Below, in pieces: positions 49,579 to 58,506 of a DNA stretch of 64,000 bases. The notes below the pieces were generated by a model. It was given only the letters and a program-made list of their open reading frames with translations, ran no database searches and was not told the DNA's origin. Both the position numbers and the translations under genes were made by a program. Positions within the stretch are counted from its first letter, which is position 1, and the number at the start of each line of letters is the position of its first letter. The DNA is from Actinomadura physcomitrii (lineage in GTDB: Bacteria > Actinomycetota > Actinomycetes > Streptosporangiales > Streptosporangiaceae), in the NCBI RefSeq assembly GCF_008923205.2, contig NZ_WBMS02000006.1, forward strand, positions 124,001-188,000, written 5' to 3'.

Positions 49579-50226
49579 ATGAGGGCGGAGCCCACATGCC
49601 CGCGATGCGCGGGTCCGGTGAGCGCGCCGGGCCTCTGGTCGAGCGACTGGAGATGCGGCGTGCACGGCGCCGTACTTCCCCGCCAGCCGCCCAAGCGCCC
49701 CGGCCCGGACGGGCTGGCGGCCGTGCTCCGGGACGCGAGGGTCCCGGTCTGGACGCCCTGGCCCCTTCCGCCGGCCTGGCTCGTCACCGGCTTCTGCGGC
49801 GTGGGCGACGAGCGTTCGGGCGCCCGCGCGACGGCCGTCGCGCTGTCCGGGCCGGGCCTGCTCAGCGGCCCGGCCGACCTGGTGCTGATCGCCGAGGAGC
49901 CCGGCATCGGGCTCGGCGGCCACTACGCCGGGCTGGACGGCGGCGACCCCGGCCCGGGGTTCGACGGCAGCCCGCCCGACACCAAGATCGACGTGAGCGG
50001 CCCCGCCGCGACCTGCGGGCACTCGGTGCCGATGTGGGCCGTCGGCACCAGGGCGGACCGCGCCGTCTACGTCGGCGAGGCGATGGGCGACTGGCTGTGG
50101 GCGGTGCTGTGGCCCGCCGAGGCGGGCGTGCTGATGCTGGACCGCCTGAACCTCCTCGACCTGCGCGAGCCCGGCATGGACCTGGACCTGCCCTACGGCG
50201 CCTACAGCCCCCGGCTCGACGAGTAG
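49579..50226 (+). CDS. DUF6758-type protein with N-terminal zinc ribbon
   Basis: 215-residue protein. It begins [20 protein letters not shown] and WRCGVHG, so two Cys pairs can bind zinc. The rest is a compact domain with [20 protein letters not shown] and [13 protein letters not shown], the pattern I associate with DUF6758. Function unknown. I prefer ATG 49579 because the family begins at MRAEP; an in-frame GTG at 49570 would add three residues. Confidence 0.65.
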   Translation: MRAEPTCPRCAGPVSAPGLWSSDWRCGVHGAVLPRQPPKRPGPDGLAAVLRDARVPVWTPWPLPPAWLVTGFCGVGDERSGARATAVALSGPGLLSGPADLVLIAEEPGIGLGGHYAGLDGGDPGPGFDGSPPDTKIDVSGPAATCGHSVPMWAVGTRADRAVYVGEAMGDWLWAVLWPAEAGVLMLDRLNLLDLREPGMDLDLPYGAYSPRLDE

Positions 50227-50279
50227 CCGAACGGCCGCCTCAGCCGACTGTCAGAAGGGGCGGCTGTTAGAAAGGGCGC

Positions 50280-51188
50280 ATGCGCATCGACCTGCACAGC
50301 CACAGCGACGCCTCCGACGGGACGCGCCCGCCGTCCGAGGTCGTCCGGCGGGCCCGCGCGAACGGCGTCGACGTCCTCGCCCTCACCGACCACGACACCG
50401 TCGCCGGCTGGGCCGAGGCCGCCGCCGCGCTGCCGGACGGGCTGACGCTCGTCCCGGGTATCGAGCTGTCGTGCAGGCAGGACGGGCGCAGCCTGCACAT
50501 GCTCGGGTACCTGTTCGACCCGGCCGAACCCGTCCTCGCCGCCGAGCTGGCCCGGATCCGCGACGACCGGATCATCCGGGCGAGGACGATGGTGGAGCGG
50601 CTGCGGGCGCTGGGCGCGGACGTCACCTGGGACCGGGTCCGCGAGCTGGCGCGCGGCGAGGCCGTCGGCCGGCCGCACATCGCCCGCGCCATGGTCGAGG
50701 CGGGCGTCGTCGCGTCCCCCGACGAGGCGTTCACCCGGGACTGGATCGCCGAGGGCGGCCGCGCGCACGCCGACCGCTACGCGCTCGACCCGCGGCGGGC
50801 GATCCGGCTCGTCCGGGCGGCGGGCGGGGTGTGCGTGCTCGCCCATCCGCGGACCCGGCGCGGCGGCTACGTCTTCTCCGACGAGGTGATCGCGGGCCTC
50901 GCCGCGGCGGGGCTCGCCGGTGTCGAGGTCGACCACCCCGACCAGGACGCGGCGGAGCGCGCCGCGCTGCGCGGCCTCGCCCGCGACCTCGGCCTCGCCG
51001 CCACCGGCTCCAGCGACGACCACGGCGCCCTCACCGGCGACCGGCTCGGCGCCGAGACCACCGCGCCGGACGCCTACGCCGCCCTCACCGCCGCGTCCAC
51101 CGGCTCCGCGCCCGTCGCCTCCGGCGCCGGCGCGGTACCGCCTGGCGCTGACGCGGGGCCGCCCGGAACCGTCCCGGAAGCACGGTAG
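50280..51188 (+). CDS. PHP-domain phosphoesterase
   Basis: 302-residue metal-dependent phosphoesterase of the TrpH/YciV type, which removes 3'-phosphates from 3',5'-bisphosphates or short RNA. The four PHP motifs are visible: DLHSHSDASDG (4-14), LTDHDT (35-40), PGIELSC (60-66) and the late GSSDDHG with LAHPRT between. The C-terminal 30 residues are a low-complexity Ala/Gly/Pro tail. ATG after GAAAGGG. Confidence 0.85.
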   Translation: MRIDLHSHSDASDGTRPPSEVVRRARANGVDVLALTDHDTVAGWAEAAAALPDGLTLVPGIELSCRQDGRSLHMLGYLFDPAEPVLAAELARIRDDRIIRARTMVERLRALGADVTWDRVRELARGEAVGRPHIARAMVEAGVVASPDEAFTRDWIAEGGRAHADRYALDPRRAIRLVRAAGGVCVLAHPRTRRGGYVFSDEVIAGLAAAGLAGVEVDHPDQDAAERAALRGLARDLGLAATGSSDDHGALTGDRLGAETTAPDAYAALTAASTGSAPVASGAGAVPPGADAGPPGTVPEAR

Positions 51189-51197
51189 GGTGCCAGC

Positions 51198-51908
51198 GTG
51201 GACGCGCGCATCGAACAGGTGACGACGTCGGGGAAGCTCACCCTCGACGACACCGAGTACGACGTCGAGAACAACACCTACATCGTCGGCGACGACGACG
51301 AGGTCATCGTGATCGACCCGGCCTTCGACGCCGACGCCATCCTCAAGGAGGTCGGCGAACGCGAGGTCATGGCCGTCCTGCTCACCGACGGCGGCGAGCA
51401 CCGCCTCGAGGTGGTGCTCGAGGTGGCCGCCGCCGGCGAGGAGGACGAGGAGAACTGGGCCCCGATCGCGCTGCACCGCGGCGACCGGGTGCTGTGGCGG
51501 GACTACTTCGGCCGCCTCGCCCGCGAGGAGAAGGACGAGGACGACGCCAAGGCGCTGCGCTCCCTGGAGCCCGACATCTGGCTGGAGGACGGCGGCGTCT
51601 TCGAGATCGCCGACACCCAGCTGGAGGTGCTGCACACGCCCGGCCACACGCCCGGCAGCGTCAGCGTGATCAGCGAGCAGCTCGGCGTGCTGTTCTCCGG
51701 CGACACCCTGCACCGCGGCCGCCCCGGCTCGATCGGCGGCGTGTACGACGAGCTCGGCAAGCAGCTGAACTCGATCGGCGCGCTGCTCACCCCGCTGCCG
51801 AAGGACCTGCGGGTCCTGCCCGGCCAGGGCGAGGAGACGACGGTCGGCGACGAGGACGCCCGCTGGGAGACCTGGGGCTCGCTCGCCCGCGAGCAGGACG
51901 ACGACTGA
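51198..51908 (+). CDS. Metallo-beta-lactamase-fold protein lacking the first metal motif
   Basis: 236 residues with an MBL fold. The expected HxHxDH after strand AVLLT is replaced by DGGEHR (64-69). The later ligands remain: His146/His150 in LHTPGHTPGSVSV and Asp169 in FSGDTLHRGRPGS. Thus at most one metal site can form and hydrolysis may be lost. The following EVAAAGEEDEENWAPIALHR is also acidic and atypical. A TAGGGT box 6 nt before the GTG suggests a leaderless transcript. The RecB-like gene begins 4 nt after it. Confidence 0.75.
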   Translation: MDARIEQVTTSGKLTLDDTEYDVENNTYIVGDDDEVIVIDPAFDADAILKEVGEREVMAVLLTDGGEHRLEVVLEVAAAGEEDEENWAPIALHRGDRVLWRDYFGRLAREEKDEDDAKALRSLEPDIWLEDGGVFEIADTQLEVLHTPGHTPGSVSVISEQLGVLFSGDTLHRGRPGSIGGVYDELGKQLNSIGALLTPLPKDLRVLPGQGEETTVGDEDARWETWGSLAREQDDD

Positions 51909-51912
51909 TCCG

Positions 51913-52839
51913 GTGTCCGGGGGCGAGCAGCTGGGCTTCGACGGCATGCCCCAGCGGCTCTACGCGTGCACGCCGTCCCGGCTGAACACCTGGCTGGACT
52001 GCCCGCGCCGGTACCGGATGACCTACCTCGACCGGCCGATGCCGCCGAAGGGCCCGCCGTGGGCGCACAACAGCGTCGGCGCGTCCGTGCACAACGCGCT
52101 GGCCGGCTGGTGGCGGCTACCGGTCGCCGACCGGACCCCGGAGGCCGCCGGCGGCCTGCTGGCGCGCGGCTGGCTGACGGACGGGTTCCGCGACGAGGCG
52201 CAGTCCGCGCGGTGGCGCGAGCGCGCCCGCGAGATGACCGAGCGGTACGCGGCGGGCCTCGACCCGGCGGACGAGCCGGTCGGCGTGGAGCGCACCGTCG
52301 CGGCCCGCACCGACCGCATCGCCGTGTCCGGCCGCATCGACCGGCTCGACGCGCGCGGCTCCGAGCTGGTCGTCGTCGACTACAAGACGGGCCGGTACGT
52401 CCAGACGGCGGACGACGCGCGCGGCTCGCTCGCGCTGGCGATCTACGCGGTGGCCGCGTCCCGCGTGCTGCGCCGCCCGTGCCACCGCGTCGAGCTGCAC
52501 CATCTGCCGTCCGGCGAGGTCGCGGCCTGGGAGCACACCGACGAGTCGCTGGAGCGGCACATCAGGCGGGCCGAGCGGATCGCCGCGGAGGCGTCCGCCG
52601 CCGACGACGCCTACCGGGCCCGCGTCCCGGCCCCGCGCCGCGGCGAGGCCCGCACCCGGGTCGCCGCGGCCCCCGGCCGCGATGCCGCGCCGCCGGTCGA
52701 CCACGCCCCCTTCGACGACCGGTTCCCGGCGCGTCCCGGCCGCCTGTGCTCCTGGTGTGACTTCGCCCGCCACTGCCCCGAAGGCCGCGAAGCCGCCCCG
52801 AGAAAAGACCCCTGGGCGGCCCTCGCCGACGAGACCTGA
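51913..52839 (+). CDS. RecB-like PD-(D/E)XK nuclease with Fe-S cysteines
   Basis: 308-residue stand-alone nuclease of the Cas4/AddB-like group. The catalytic core is GRIDRLDARGSELVVVDYKTG (Asp, Asp and Lys of PD-(D/E)XK). Cys in LDCPRRY near the N-terminus and CSWCDFARHC near the C-terminus could bind a 4Fe-4S cluster as in AddB and Cas4. No cas genes or CRISPR repeats are nearby, so a DNA repair role is likely. GTG start 4 nt after the MBL gene. Confidence 0.8.
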   Translation: MSGGEQLGFDGMPQRLYACTPSRLNTWLDCPRRYRMTYLDRPMPPKGPPWAHNSVGASVHNALAGWWRLPVADRTPEAAGGLLARGWLTDGFRDEAQSARWRERAREMTERYAAGLDPADEPVGVERTVAARTDRIAVSGRIDRLDARGSELVVVDYKTGRYVQTADDARGSLALAIYAVAASRVLRRPCHRVELHHLPSGEVAAWEHTDESLERHIRRAERIAAEASAADDAYRARVPAPRRGEARTRVAAAPGRDAAPPVDHAPFDDRFPARPGRLCSWCDFARHCPEGREAAPRKDPWAALADET

Positions 52840-52995
52840 TCACCGGTCTTTCCGGACCACGCGCGGACCTCGACCGTCGCGATCGCGAGCGAAGCCGGAT
52901 TCGAGCTTGCGAGAATCCGATCGCGCGGCGAGGCCCCCAGGGCCGAGTCGGAGCGATGCAGCGATCGCACGCAGCGCCCGTTGAAGGAAGGCGCT
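52840..52995. other. Intergenic region with several inverted repeats
   Basis: Between the convergent RecB-like and MpaB-like genes. It contains CGGATTC (52896-52902) with GAATCCG (52913-52919), CGCGATCGCG (52878-52887), and GGCGCT-CT-AGCGCC, which holds the MpaB TAG. Probable terminator or degenerate repeat DNA; no gene seen. Confidence 0.4.
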
Positions 52996-53904
52996 CTAGC
53001 GCCTGGCGCCGAGGGCGCTGCCAGGCCAACTGCGGGGGTCGCGCAGGCCGTAGAGGCCTTTGCCGAGGTCGTAGCCTTCGGCGGCGAGGTTCCGGCGGGC
53101 GCGTTCGAGCATGTCGCGGGTCGGCTTGGCGAAGGCGTAGTCGTGCAGCCTCTCCGGCACCGAGTTCATCGCGAGGCGGAACGAGCGGAGCGCGGCGGTG
53201 ACGGCGGGCTGCGGGACCTCCGGGAGCGCGCCGTACATCTTGCGCGCCCAGTCGGGCAGCGAGTAGTAGCAGAGCGCGCCGAAGGGGAAGTAGCCCGGCT
53301 TGCCGGGGGCGAGGAACCGCAGGTTCTCCGGCAGCGTCGGCCACATCAGGAACCTGACGGTGGCCGCGGCCTCCTCGGTGACGCGCAGGTGCGGGCGCAT
53401 GCTCGCGAGGTACTGCTCCATCTCCGCGACGCTGCCGGGGACGTCCTCGGCGTGCAGGCCGACGTAGGTGGCGGTGTGCCGCTGCTCGTCCAGGTACCGG
53501 TCGGCCATCGCGTCGGTGAGGAGCAGGCCGGAGCGGCGGGCGATCTGCAGGTAGGAGTAGACCTCGGCGCAGTGCACCCACAGCAGCAGTTCGGGCTGGT
53601 CGAGGCGCTCCTTCCTGCCGGTGTCGTGGTTGAGGATCCGCAGGCCGCGGTGGATGTCGCGGACCTTCCGGGCCAGCGCGTCGATCTCCTCGCGCGTGCC
53701 GAACGTGGCGACGCCGACGAAGTCGGCGGTGCGCTGGAGGCGGCCGAACGGGTCCTCCTGGAAGCCCGAGTTCTGCCAGACGCCCCACATGGCCATGGGG
53801 TGCAGCGCCTGCAGCATGAGGCTGCGCACTCCGCCGACCCACATGGACCGGTCGATGTGGACGCGCCAGGTCACGCTCTCGGGGGGCTGGACGGTCGCGG
53901 ACAT
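52996..53904 (-). CDS. MpaB-type (DUF2236) oxygenase
   Basis: 302-residue all-helical protein of the DUF2236 family, related to the latex-clearing/rubber oxygenase and MpaB catalytic domains that bind haem. Conserved parts: SLMLQALHPMAMWGVWQNSG (His-containing), VATFGTREEI, NHDTGRKERLDQPELLLWVH and PTLPENLRFLAPGKPGYFPF. ATG 53904 has GAGGTGG at 5 nt; a GTG at 53910 is the alternative. Upstream DNA has a GACA...TGTC dyad that may bind a TetR protein. Substrate unknown; lipids or terpenoids are plausible. Confidence 0.75.
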   Translation of the reverse strand: MSATVQPPESVTWRVHIDRSMWVGGVRSLMLQALHPMAMWGVWQNSGFQEDPFGRLQRTADFVGVATFGTREEIDALARKVRDIHRGLRILNHDTGRKERLDQPELLLWVHCAEVYSYLQIARRSGLLLTDAMADRYLDEQRHTATYVGLHAEDVPGSVAEMEQYLASMRPHLRVTEEAAATVRFLMWPTLPENLRFLAPGKPGYFPFGALCYYSLPDWARKMYGALPEVPQPAVTAALRSFRLAMNSVPERLHDYAFAKPTRDMLERARRNLAAEGYDLGKGLYGLRDPRSWPGSALGARR

Positions 53905-53968
53905 TCCCACCTCACCAGACGTCGTGCGACAAACTGGTGTAAGTGTCTCATTACCTGCCGACGGCCGT

Positions 53969-53995
53969 GCACCGGCCCCTGAGCGCGGCCGGTGC
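53969..53995 (-). terminator. Terminator hairpin after the PotD-like gene
   Basis: Perfect 9-bp stem GCACCGGCC / GGCCGGTGC with a 9-nt loop, about 30 nt past the stop of the minus-strand lipoprotein gene. No U-tract. Confidence 0.55.
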
Positions 53996-54024
53996 CCGTC
54001 CGTTCCGAGACCGATCCTGCCTGG

Positions 54025-55230
54025 TCAGCCCTTGATCTGCGTCCAGGCCTGGGTCCACCGCTCGTAGTCGACGCAGTCGTCGCCGCGGTCGTCGCCGCAG
54101 TCCTTCACCGGAGTGCGCCAGAACGCCAGCCGCTTGTAGAAGCCGGGATCGCCGACGTGGTACGTCGAGCAGAAGCCCTTCGCGGTGTACGCGCACGCCT
54201 TCGGGTTGGCCGGCGCCTCACCGAAGTACTGCGCGACCTGCGCCTGCACCTTCGGCTTGGTGATCCAGTTCATCCACTTGTACATGCACGCCGGATGCTG
54301 CGCCTTCGAGGAGATCATCCACGTGTCGGACCAGCCGGTGGCGCCCTCGGACGGGATCGTCGTCGCGACCGGCGACCGCTGGTCCGCCGCCAGGTTCGCG
54401 GTCACCTGCCACGCGGTGCCCGCGTAGTCGTCGGCGCTCTTGAACGACTGCAACTCGTCGAGGTAGTTCGCCCAGTACTGGTTGACGTTCGGCCGCTGCT
54501 GCTTCAGCAGGTCGATCGCCGCGTCGAACTGCTTGTCATCCAGCTCGTACACGTTCTTGATCTTCAGGTCGGGGCGGTGCGCCTTCAGGTACAGCGCGGC
54601 GTCGGCGATGTAGATGGGCGAGTCGTAGGCGACGACGTGGCCCGACGCGGGGGAGTCCTTCTTCCACACCACGTCCCAGGACGTCGGGCGCTGCGCCAGC
54701 TTGTCCGTCCGGTACATCAGCATGTTGGCGCCGTAGCCGTGCGGGACGCCGTACATCTGCCCGTCCACCGAGTTGTACGGCTGGTTCTTCAGGAACCCGG
54801 CGATGTCGCCGTACCCGCTGAGCAGCCGCGTGTTGACCGGCGCGACCGTCCCGCCGTAGATGAGCCGCAGCGACGCGTCGCCCGACGCGGACACGCCGTC
54901 GTACTTGCCGGTCCGCATCAGCGCGACCATCGAGTCGGACGTGTCGGCGACCTTCGCCTCGACGCGGCAGCCGGTCGCCTTGGTGAACGGCGTGACCCAG
55001 TCGACCGTCCGGTCGTTCGAGCCGTTCTCGGCGTAGCCCGCCCAGACGACCAGGTCGAGCCGGCCCTCCGAGGCGCCGATCTCCTGCTGCATCGGGATGT
55101 CGGGCGGCGGCGCCGTGCCGGACGAGCCGCCGCCGCACCCGGCGGTCAGCGCGGCCACCATAAGCATGGCCGGCGCGAGCGCCGCGAGCGGGCGCCGCGC
55201 CCGATGTGCGCGGTTCGGGGTGTTCGCCAT
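54025..55230 (-). CDS. PotD-like ABC substrate-binding lipoprotein
   Basis: 401-residue extracellular solute-binding protein of the spermidine/putrescine type. The signal is lipoprotein class: hydrophobic ALAPAMLMVAALTAGCGGG with the lipobox Cys. The mature part has LVVWAGYAENGSN, GYGANMLMYRTDKL and PSEGATGWSDTWMISSKAQH. A pair of Cys near the end may form a disulfide. No permease or ATPase gene adjoins it, so it is an orphan binding protein. ATG 55230, or GTG 55233 with TACGAT 8 nt upstream for a leaderless start. Confidence 0.8.
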   Translation of the reverse strand: MANTPNRAHRARRPLAALAPAMLMVAALTAGCGGGSSGTAPPPDIPMQQEIGASEGRLDLVVWAGYAENGSNDRTVDWVTPFTKATGCRVEAKVADTSDSMVALMRTGKYDGVSASGDASLRLIYGGTVAPVNTRLLSGYGDIAGFLKNQPYNSVDGQMYGVPHGYGANMLMYRTDKLAQRPTSWDVVWKKDSPASGHVVAYDSPIYIADAALYLKAHRPDLKIKNVYELDDKQFDAAIDLLKQQRPNVNQYWANYLDELQSFKSADDYAGTAWQVTANLAADQRSPVATTIPSEGATGWSDTWMISSKAQHPACMYKWMNWITKPKVQAQVAQYFGEAPANPKACAYTAKGFCSTYHVGDPGFYKRLAFWRTPVKDCGDDRGDDCVDYERWTQAWTQIKG

Positions 55231-55264
55231 CACGCTGAGAGATCGTAGGGCTATTTTTGGTCAC

Positions 55265-55274
55265 GTGTGCACAC
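55265..55274. promoter_or_regulatory. GTGTGCACAC palindrome in a divergent promoter region
   Basis: Perfect 10-nt palindrome midway between the PotD-like and CvnA-like genes. It is a candidate binding site for a dimeric regulator. No regulator assigned. Confidence 0.3.
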
Positions 55275-55410
55275 AAAATGTGATGATCTGGAAACTGTCG
55301 ACACACGGCGCGGGATCGTCCTAGGCTTCCGTGCGTTCCGCGCGGACCAGCCGGTATCGCGCAAACCCCGTCGGCCCCACCAGCCCCCACGAGCGAAAGT
55401 CGTCACCGAA

Positions 55411-58119
55411 GTGCCAAAACGAGGCCGCTCTCCGGACCCCTCCGCCGGCCACCGTCGGGTCCCCAAGGCGTCGCGGTTCCGGTCCATCCGGGTCAAGGTC
55501 GTCCTGATGGTGACCGTCTCGGTCGTCTCGCTCGGCGTGCTCTGGGCCTTCGCCGCGAGCATCGCGCTCGGCCAGGGCCTCAACCTGCGGCACGTCGAGA
55601 CCGTCCAGGACCACTTCGGCTACCCGTCCGGCGCGCTCGGCAGCGCCCTGCAGAACGAGCGCCGGCTGTCGATGGTGTACCTCGGCAGCCGCACCGACGG
55701 GGACCGCGCCGCGATGGAGTCCGGCCGGCTCGTCACCGACCGGCAGGCCGAGCTGTTCCGCCGCCTCGTGCGCGACTCCGGCGCCCGCGGCGCCGCGCCC
55801 GCGCAGGCCCGCCGGCTCGCCGACCGGATCAGCGGCGAGCTCGCCGCGCTCGGCACCGGACGGCGCGCCATCGACACCGGCGCCACCGGCCGGTCCAAGG
55901 CGTTCGCCGACTACACCGCCCTGCTGTCGGACGTCGGGTCGCTGCAGGGCTCCCTCGCCACCCTGGACAACTCCGAGGTCGCCAAGGACGCCCGCAACGA
56001 GGCGTCGCTGTCGCGGGCCCGCGAGACCCTCGCCGAGGAGGACGCCGTGCTCGCCGGCGCGCTCGCCGCCGGCCGGATGACGCCCGCCGAGCACGCCCAG
56101 TTCGTCAAGCTCGTCGGCACCCAGCGGTCCCTGTACGGGTTCGCCTCGTCGGAGCTGCGCCCCGCCGACCAGGCCTACTACGAGCGCGTCACCGGCATGC
56201 CGGAGTACACCCGGCTCCGCTCGCTGGAGGACCGGTTCACCGCGTCCCGCGCGCTCGTCCGCCCGTCCTCCGGCTCCGGGACGCTGTGGAAGACCACCGC
56301 CGACTCCAACCTCACCCGGCTGCGCGGCCTGGAGCTGTCGGTGACCGCGGGCGCCGAGCAGCGCGCCAAGCCGATCTCCGACGGCATCATCACCCGGGTC
56401 GTGCTGGCCGGCGCGCTCGGCCTGCTCGCCGTCATCGCGTCCCTGTTCATCGCGGTGTGGGTGGCCCGGTCGGTGATCCGCGAGCTGGCCCGGCTGCGCC
56501 GCGAGGCGCTCGACCTCGCCGACGTCCGGCTGCCCGGCGTGATCCGCCGGCTGCGCCGCGGCGAGGAGGTCGACGTGGCCGCCGAGGCGCCGCCGCTGGC
56601 GTTCGGCACCCGCGAGATCGACCAGGTCGGCGAGGCGTTCAACGCCGCCCGCCGCACCGCGATCCAGGGCGCCGTCGAGGAGGCGACGCTGCGCCGCAAC
56701 GTCAGCGACGTCTTCGTCAACCTCGCCCGCCGCAGCCAGACGCTGCTGCACCGCCAGCTCAAATTGCTCGACTCGATGGAGCGGCGCATCGAGGTCCCCG
56801 ACGACCTGGAGGACCTGTTCCGGGTCGACCACCTCGCCACCCGCATGCGCCGGCACGCCGAGGGCCTCATCATCCTGTCCGGGCAGGCGCCCGGCCGCGG
56901 CTGGCGCAGCCCCGTCGCGATCGTCGACGTCGCCCGCGCCGCCGCGTCCGAGGTCGAGGACTACACCCGGGTCAACGTCGCGCCGATGGCCCGCGCCGCG
57001 ATCGTCGGGCCCGCCGTCGCCGACGTCATCCACCTGCTCGCCGAGCTGATCGAGAACGCGACCGCGTTCTCGCCGCCGCACACCACCGTCCAGGTGCACG
57101 GGCAGGCCGTCTCGCACGGCTTCACCCTCGAGGTCGAGGACCGCGGGCTCAGCATGGACGAGCCGAGCCTCGCCGCGGCCAACGAGCGGCTCGCCAGCGG
57201 CGGCGAGTTCGACCTGTCGGACGCCTCGCAGCTCGGCCTGTTCGTCGTCGGCCGGCTCGCCCGCCGGCACGGCGTCAAGGTCACCCTGCGCACCTCCCCG
57301 TACGGCGGCATGACCGCGATCGTGCTGCTGCCCGAGGACCTCGTCGTCCGCGCCGACGCCGACGCGCTGGAGGCGCCGCCCGCGCTCACCACCCGCCGCG
57401 CCGAGGACGCCCTCGTCCCGGTCGGCGCGGTCGTCGGCGGCCACCGCCCGGACGGTCTCGCCGGCGACGAGCCGGGCGGCGCCGTGCTGCGCCTGCCCGC
57501 CGGACGGCACGCCGCGCCCCCGCCGGCCGGGCCGATCGGCCTGCCCTCCGGCGGTCCGGCCACCGGGCCGATCGGCCTGCCCTCCGAGGGCCCGGCCACC
57601 GGCCCGATCGGCGTGCCGGCGCCCCAGGCTTCCGGCGCCGGGACCGGCCCGATCGGCTGGGGCGACCCGTCCGCCGAGACCGCCGAGACCGGCGAGACCG
57701 GCGGGACCGGCGGGACGCCTCCGGCGGGCGAGCCGTCCGAGACGACCGGGCCGCGGCCGGTGTTCGCCGAGCCCGTGCAGGGGCCGCTGCCCGAGCAGCG
57801 CCGGTCGCCGTCCGCGTGGGGCGAGCCGCCCGCGCGCCGCGAGGAGGAGCGGCCCGCGGCGCAGCGGCCGCCGCGCTCGCCGCGCGAGGTCCGGCGGCGT
57901 CCCCCCGGCGCCGCCCGCGGCGACCGGCCGGCGCTGCCGAAGCGCGTCCGGCAGGAGAACATGGCCGCGCAGCTGCGCGAGGAGCCGGCCGTCCGGCCCG
58001 CCGCCGAGCCCGCCCCGCGCGCCGGCCGCACCCCCGAGGAGCTGCGCTCGATGATGTCGTCCATCCAGCAGGGCACCCGGCGCGGCCGCGCCGAGACCCT
58101 CGGCACCGAGGACTCGTGA
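55411..58119 (+). CDS. Conservon sensor kinase (CvnA-like) with nitrate/nitrite-sensing domain
   Basis: 902-residue membrane histidine-kinase-like protein. TM1 is at about 28-52, then an extracytoplasmic NIT (nitrate/nitrite sensing) domain (about 60-320), TM2 at about 328-352, a HAMP-like linker, and an HATPase domain at about 520-640 (ELIENATAFSPPHTTVQVHG, LGLFVVGRLARRHG). A long Pro-rich tail contains a 3x repeat GPIGLP-type (57529-57620). In Streptomyces such proteins are CvnA of conservons, working with Roadblock, DUF742 and a small GTPase. The GTG start is uncertain; in-frame codons extend upstream. Confidence 0.8.
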   Translation: MPKRGRSPDPSAGHRRVPKASRFRSIRVKVVLMVTVSVVSLGVLWAFAASIALGQGLNLRHVETVQDHFGYPSGALGSALQNERRLSMVYLGSRTDGDRAAMESGRLVTDRQAELFRRLVRDSGARGAAPAQARRLADRISGELAALGTGRRAIDTGATGRSKAFADYTALLSDVGSLQGSLATLDNSEVAKDARNEASLSRARETLAEEDAVLAGALAAGRMTPAEHAQFVKLVGTQRSLYGFASSELRPADQAYYERVTGMPEYTRLRSLEDRFTASRALVRPSSGSGTLWKTTADSNLTRLRGLELSVTAGAEQRAKPISDGIITRVVLAGALGLLAVIASLFIAVWVARSVIRELARLRREALDLADVRLPGVIRRLRRGEEVDVAAEAPPLAFGTREIDQVGEAFNAARRTAIQGAVEEATLRRNVSDVFVNLARRSQTLLHRQLKLLDSMERRIEVPDDLEDLFRVDHLATRMRRHAEGLIILSGQAPGRGWRSPVAIVDVARAAASEVEDYTRVNVAPMARAAIVGPAVADVIHLLAELIENATAFSPPHTTVQVHGQAVSHGFTLEVEDRGLSMDEPSLAAANERLASGGEFDLSDASQLGLFVVGRLARRHGVKVTLRTSPYGGMTAIVLLPEDLVVRADADALEAPPALTTRRAEDALVPVGAVVGGHRPDGLAGDEPGGAVLRLPAGRHAAPPPAGPIGLPSGGPATGPIGLPSEGPATGPIGVPAPQASGAGTGPIGWGDPSAETAETGETGGTGGTPPAGEPSETTGPRPVFAEPVQGPLPEQRRSPSAWGEPPARREEERPAAQRPPRSPREVRRRPPGAARGDRPALPKRVRQENMAAQLREEPAVRPAAEPAPRAGRTPEELRSMMSSIQQGTRRGRAETLGTEDS

Positions 58120-58125
58120 CCTCGG

Positions 58126-58506
58126 ATGACCGGTCCTGGGAGCGAATGGCTCGATGACGAGGCCGGACCGATCGTCCGGTCGTACGCGCTCACCCGCGGG
58201 CGCGCCAGGCCCGCCACGGCCGAGACGTTCGACATGATCACGATCGTCGCGACCGCGGCGCGGCCTCGCTCCGGGTCGCCCGGCATCGGGCCCGAGCACC
58301 TGGACATCCTGGAGATGTGCCTGCAGCCGCAGCCCGTCGCCGAGATCGCCGCCCGGATCCGGCTGCCGCTGGTCGTCGTCCGGGTGCTGCTCGGCGACCT
58401 GCTGCACCACCGGCTCATCACCGTCACCCGCCCGCACCAGCAGGAGAGCACGCTCTCCAAGGAACGCCTGCTCAGGGAAGTGCTGCATGGTCTCCAAGCC
58501 CTCTGA
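58126..58506 (+). CDS. DUF742 protein (CvnC-like)
   Basis: 126-residue DUF742 protein with a winged-helix-like core: GPIVRSYALTRGRARP, EHLDILEMCLQPQPVAEIAA, RIRLPLVVVRVLLGDLL. It is the third component of a conservon. It starts 6 nt after the CvnA-like stop, where a Roadblock (CvnB) gene would be expected, and overlaps the GTPase gene by 20 nt. Confidence 0.85.
   Translation: MTGPGSEWLDDEAGPIVRSYALTRGRARPATAETFDMITIVATAARPRSGSPGIGPEHLDILEMCLQPQPVAEIAARIRLPLVVVRVLLGDLLHHRLITVTRPHQQESTLSKERLLREVLHGLQAL

Noticed and set aside
51913..52839. RecB-like nuclease as Cas4 of a CRISPR or defence locus
   Set aside because: No cas genes, repeats or other defence genes nearby; neighbours are an MBL-fold protein and an MpaB-type oxygenase.
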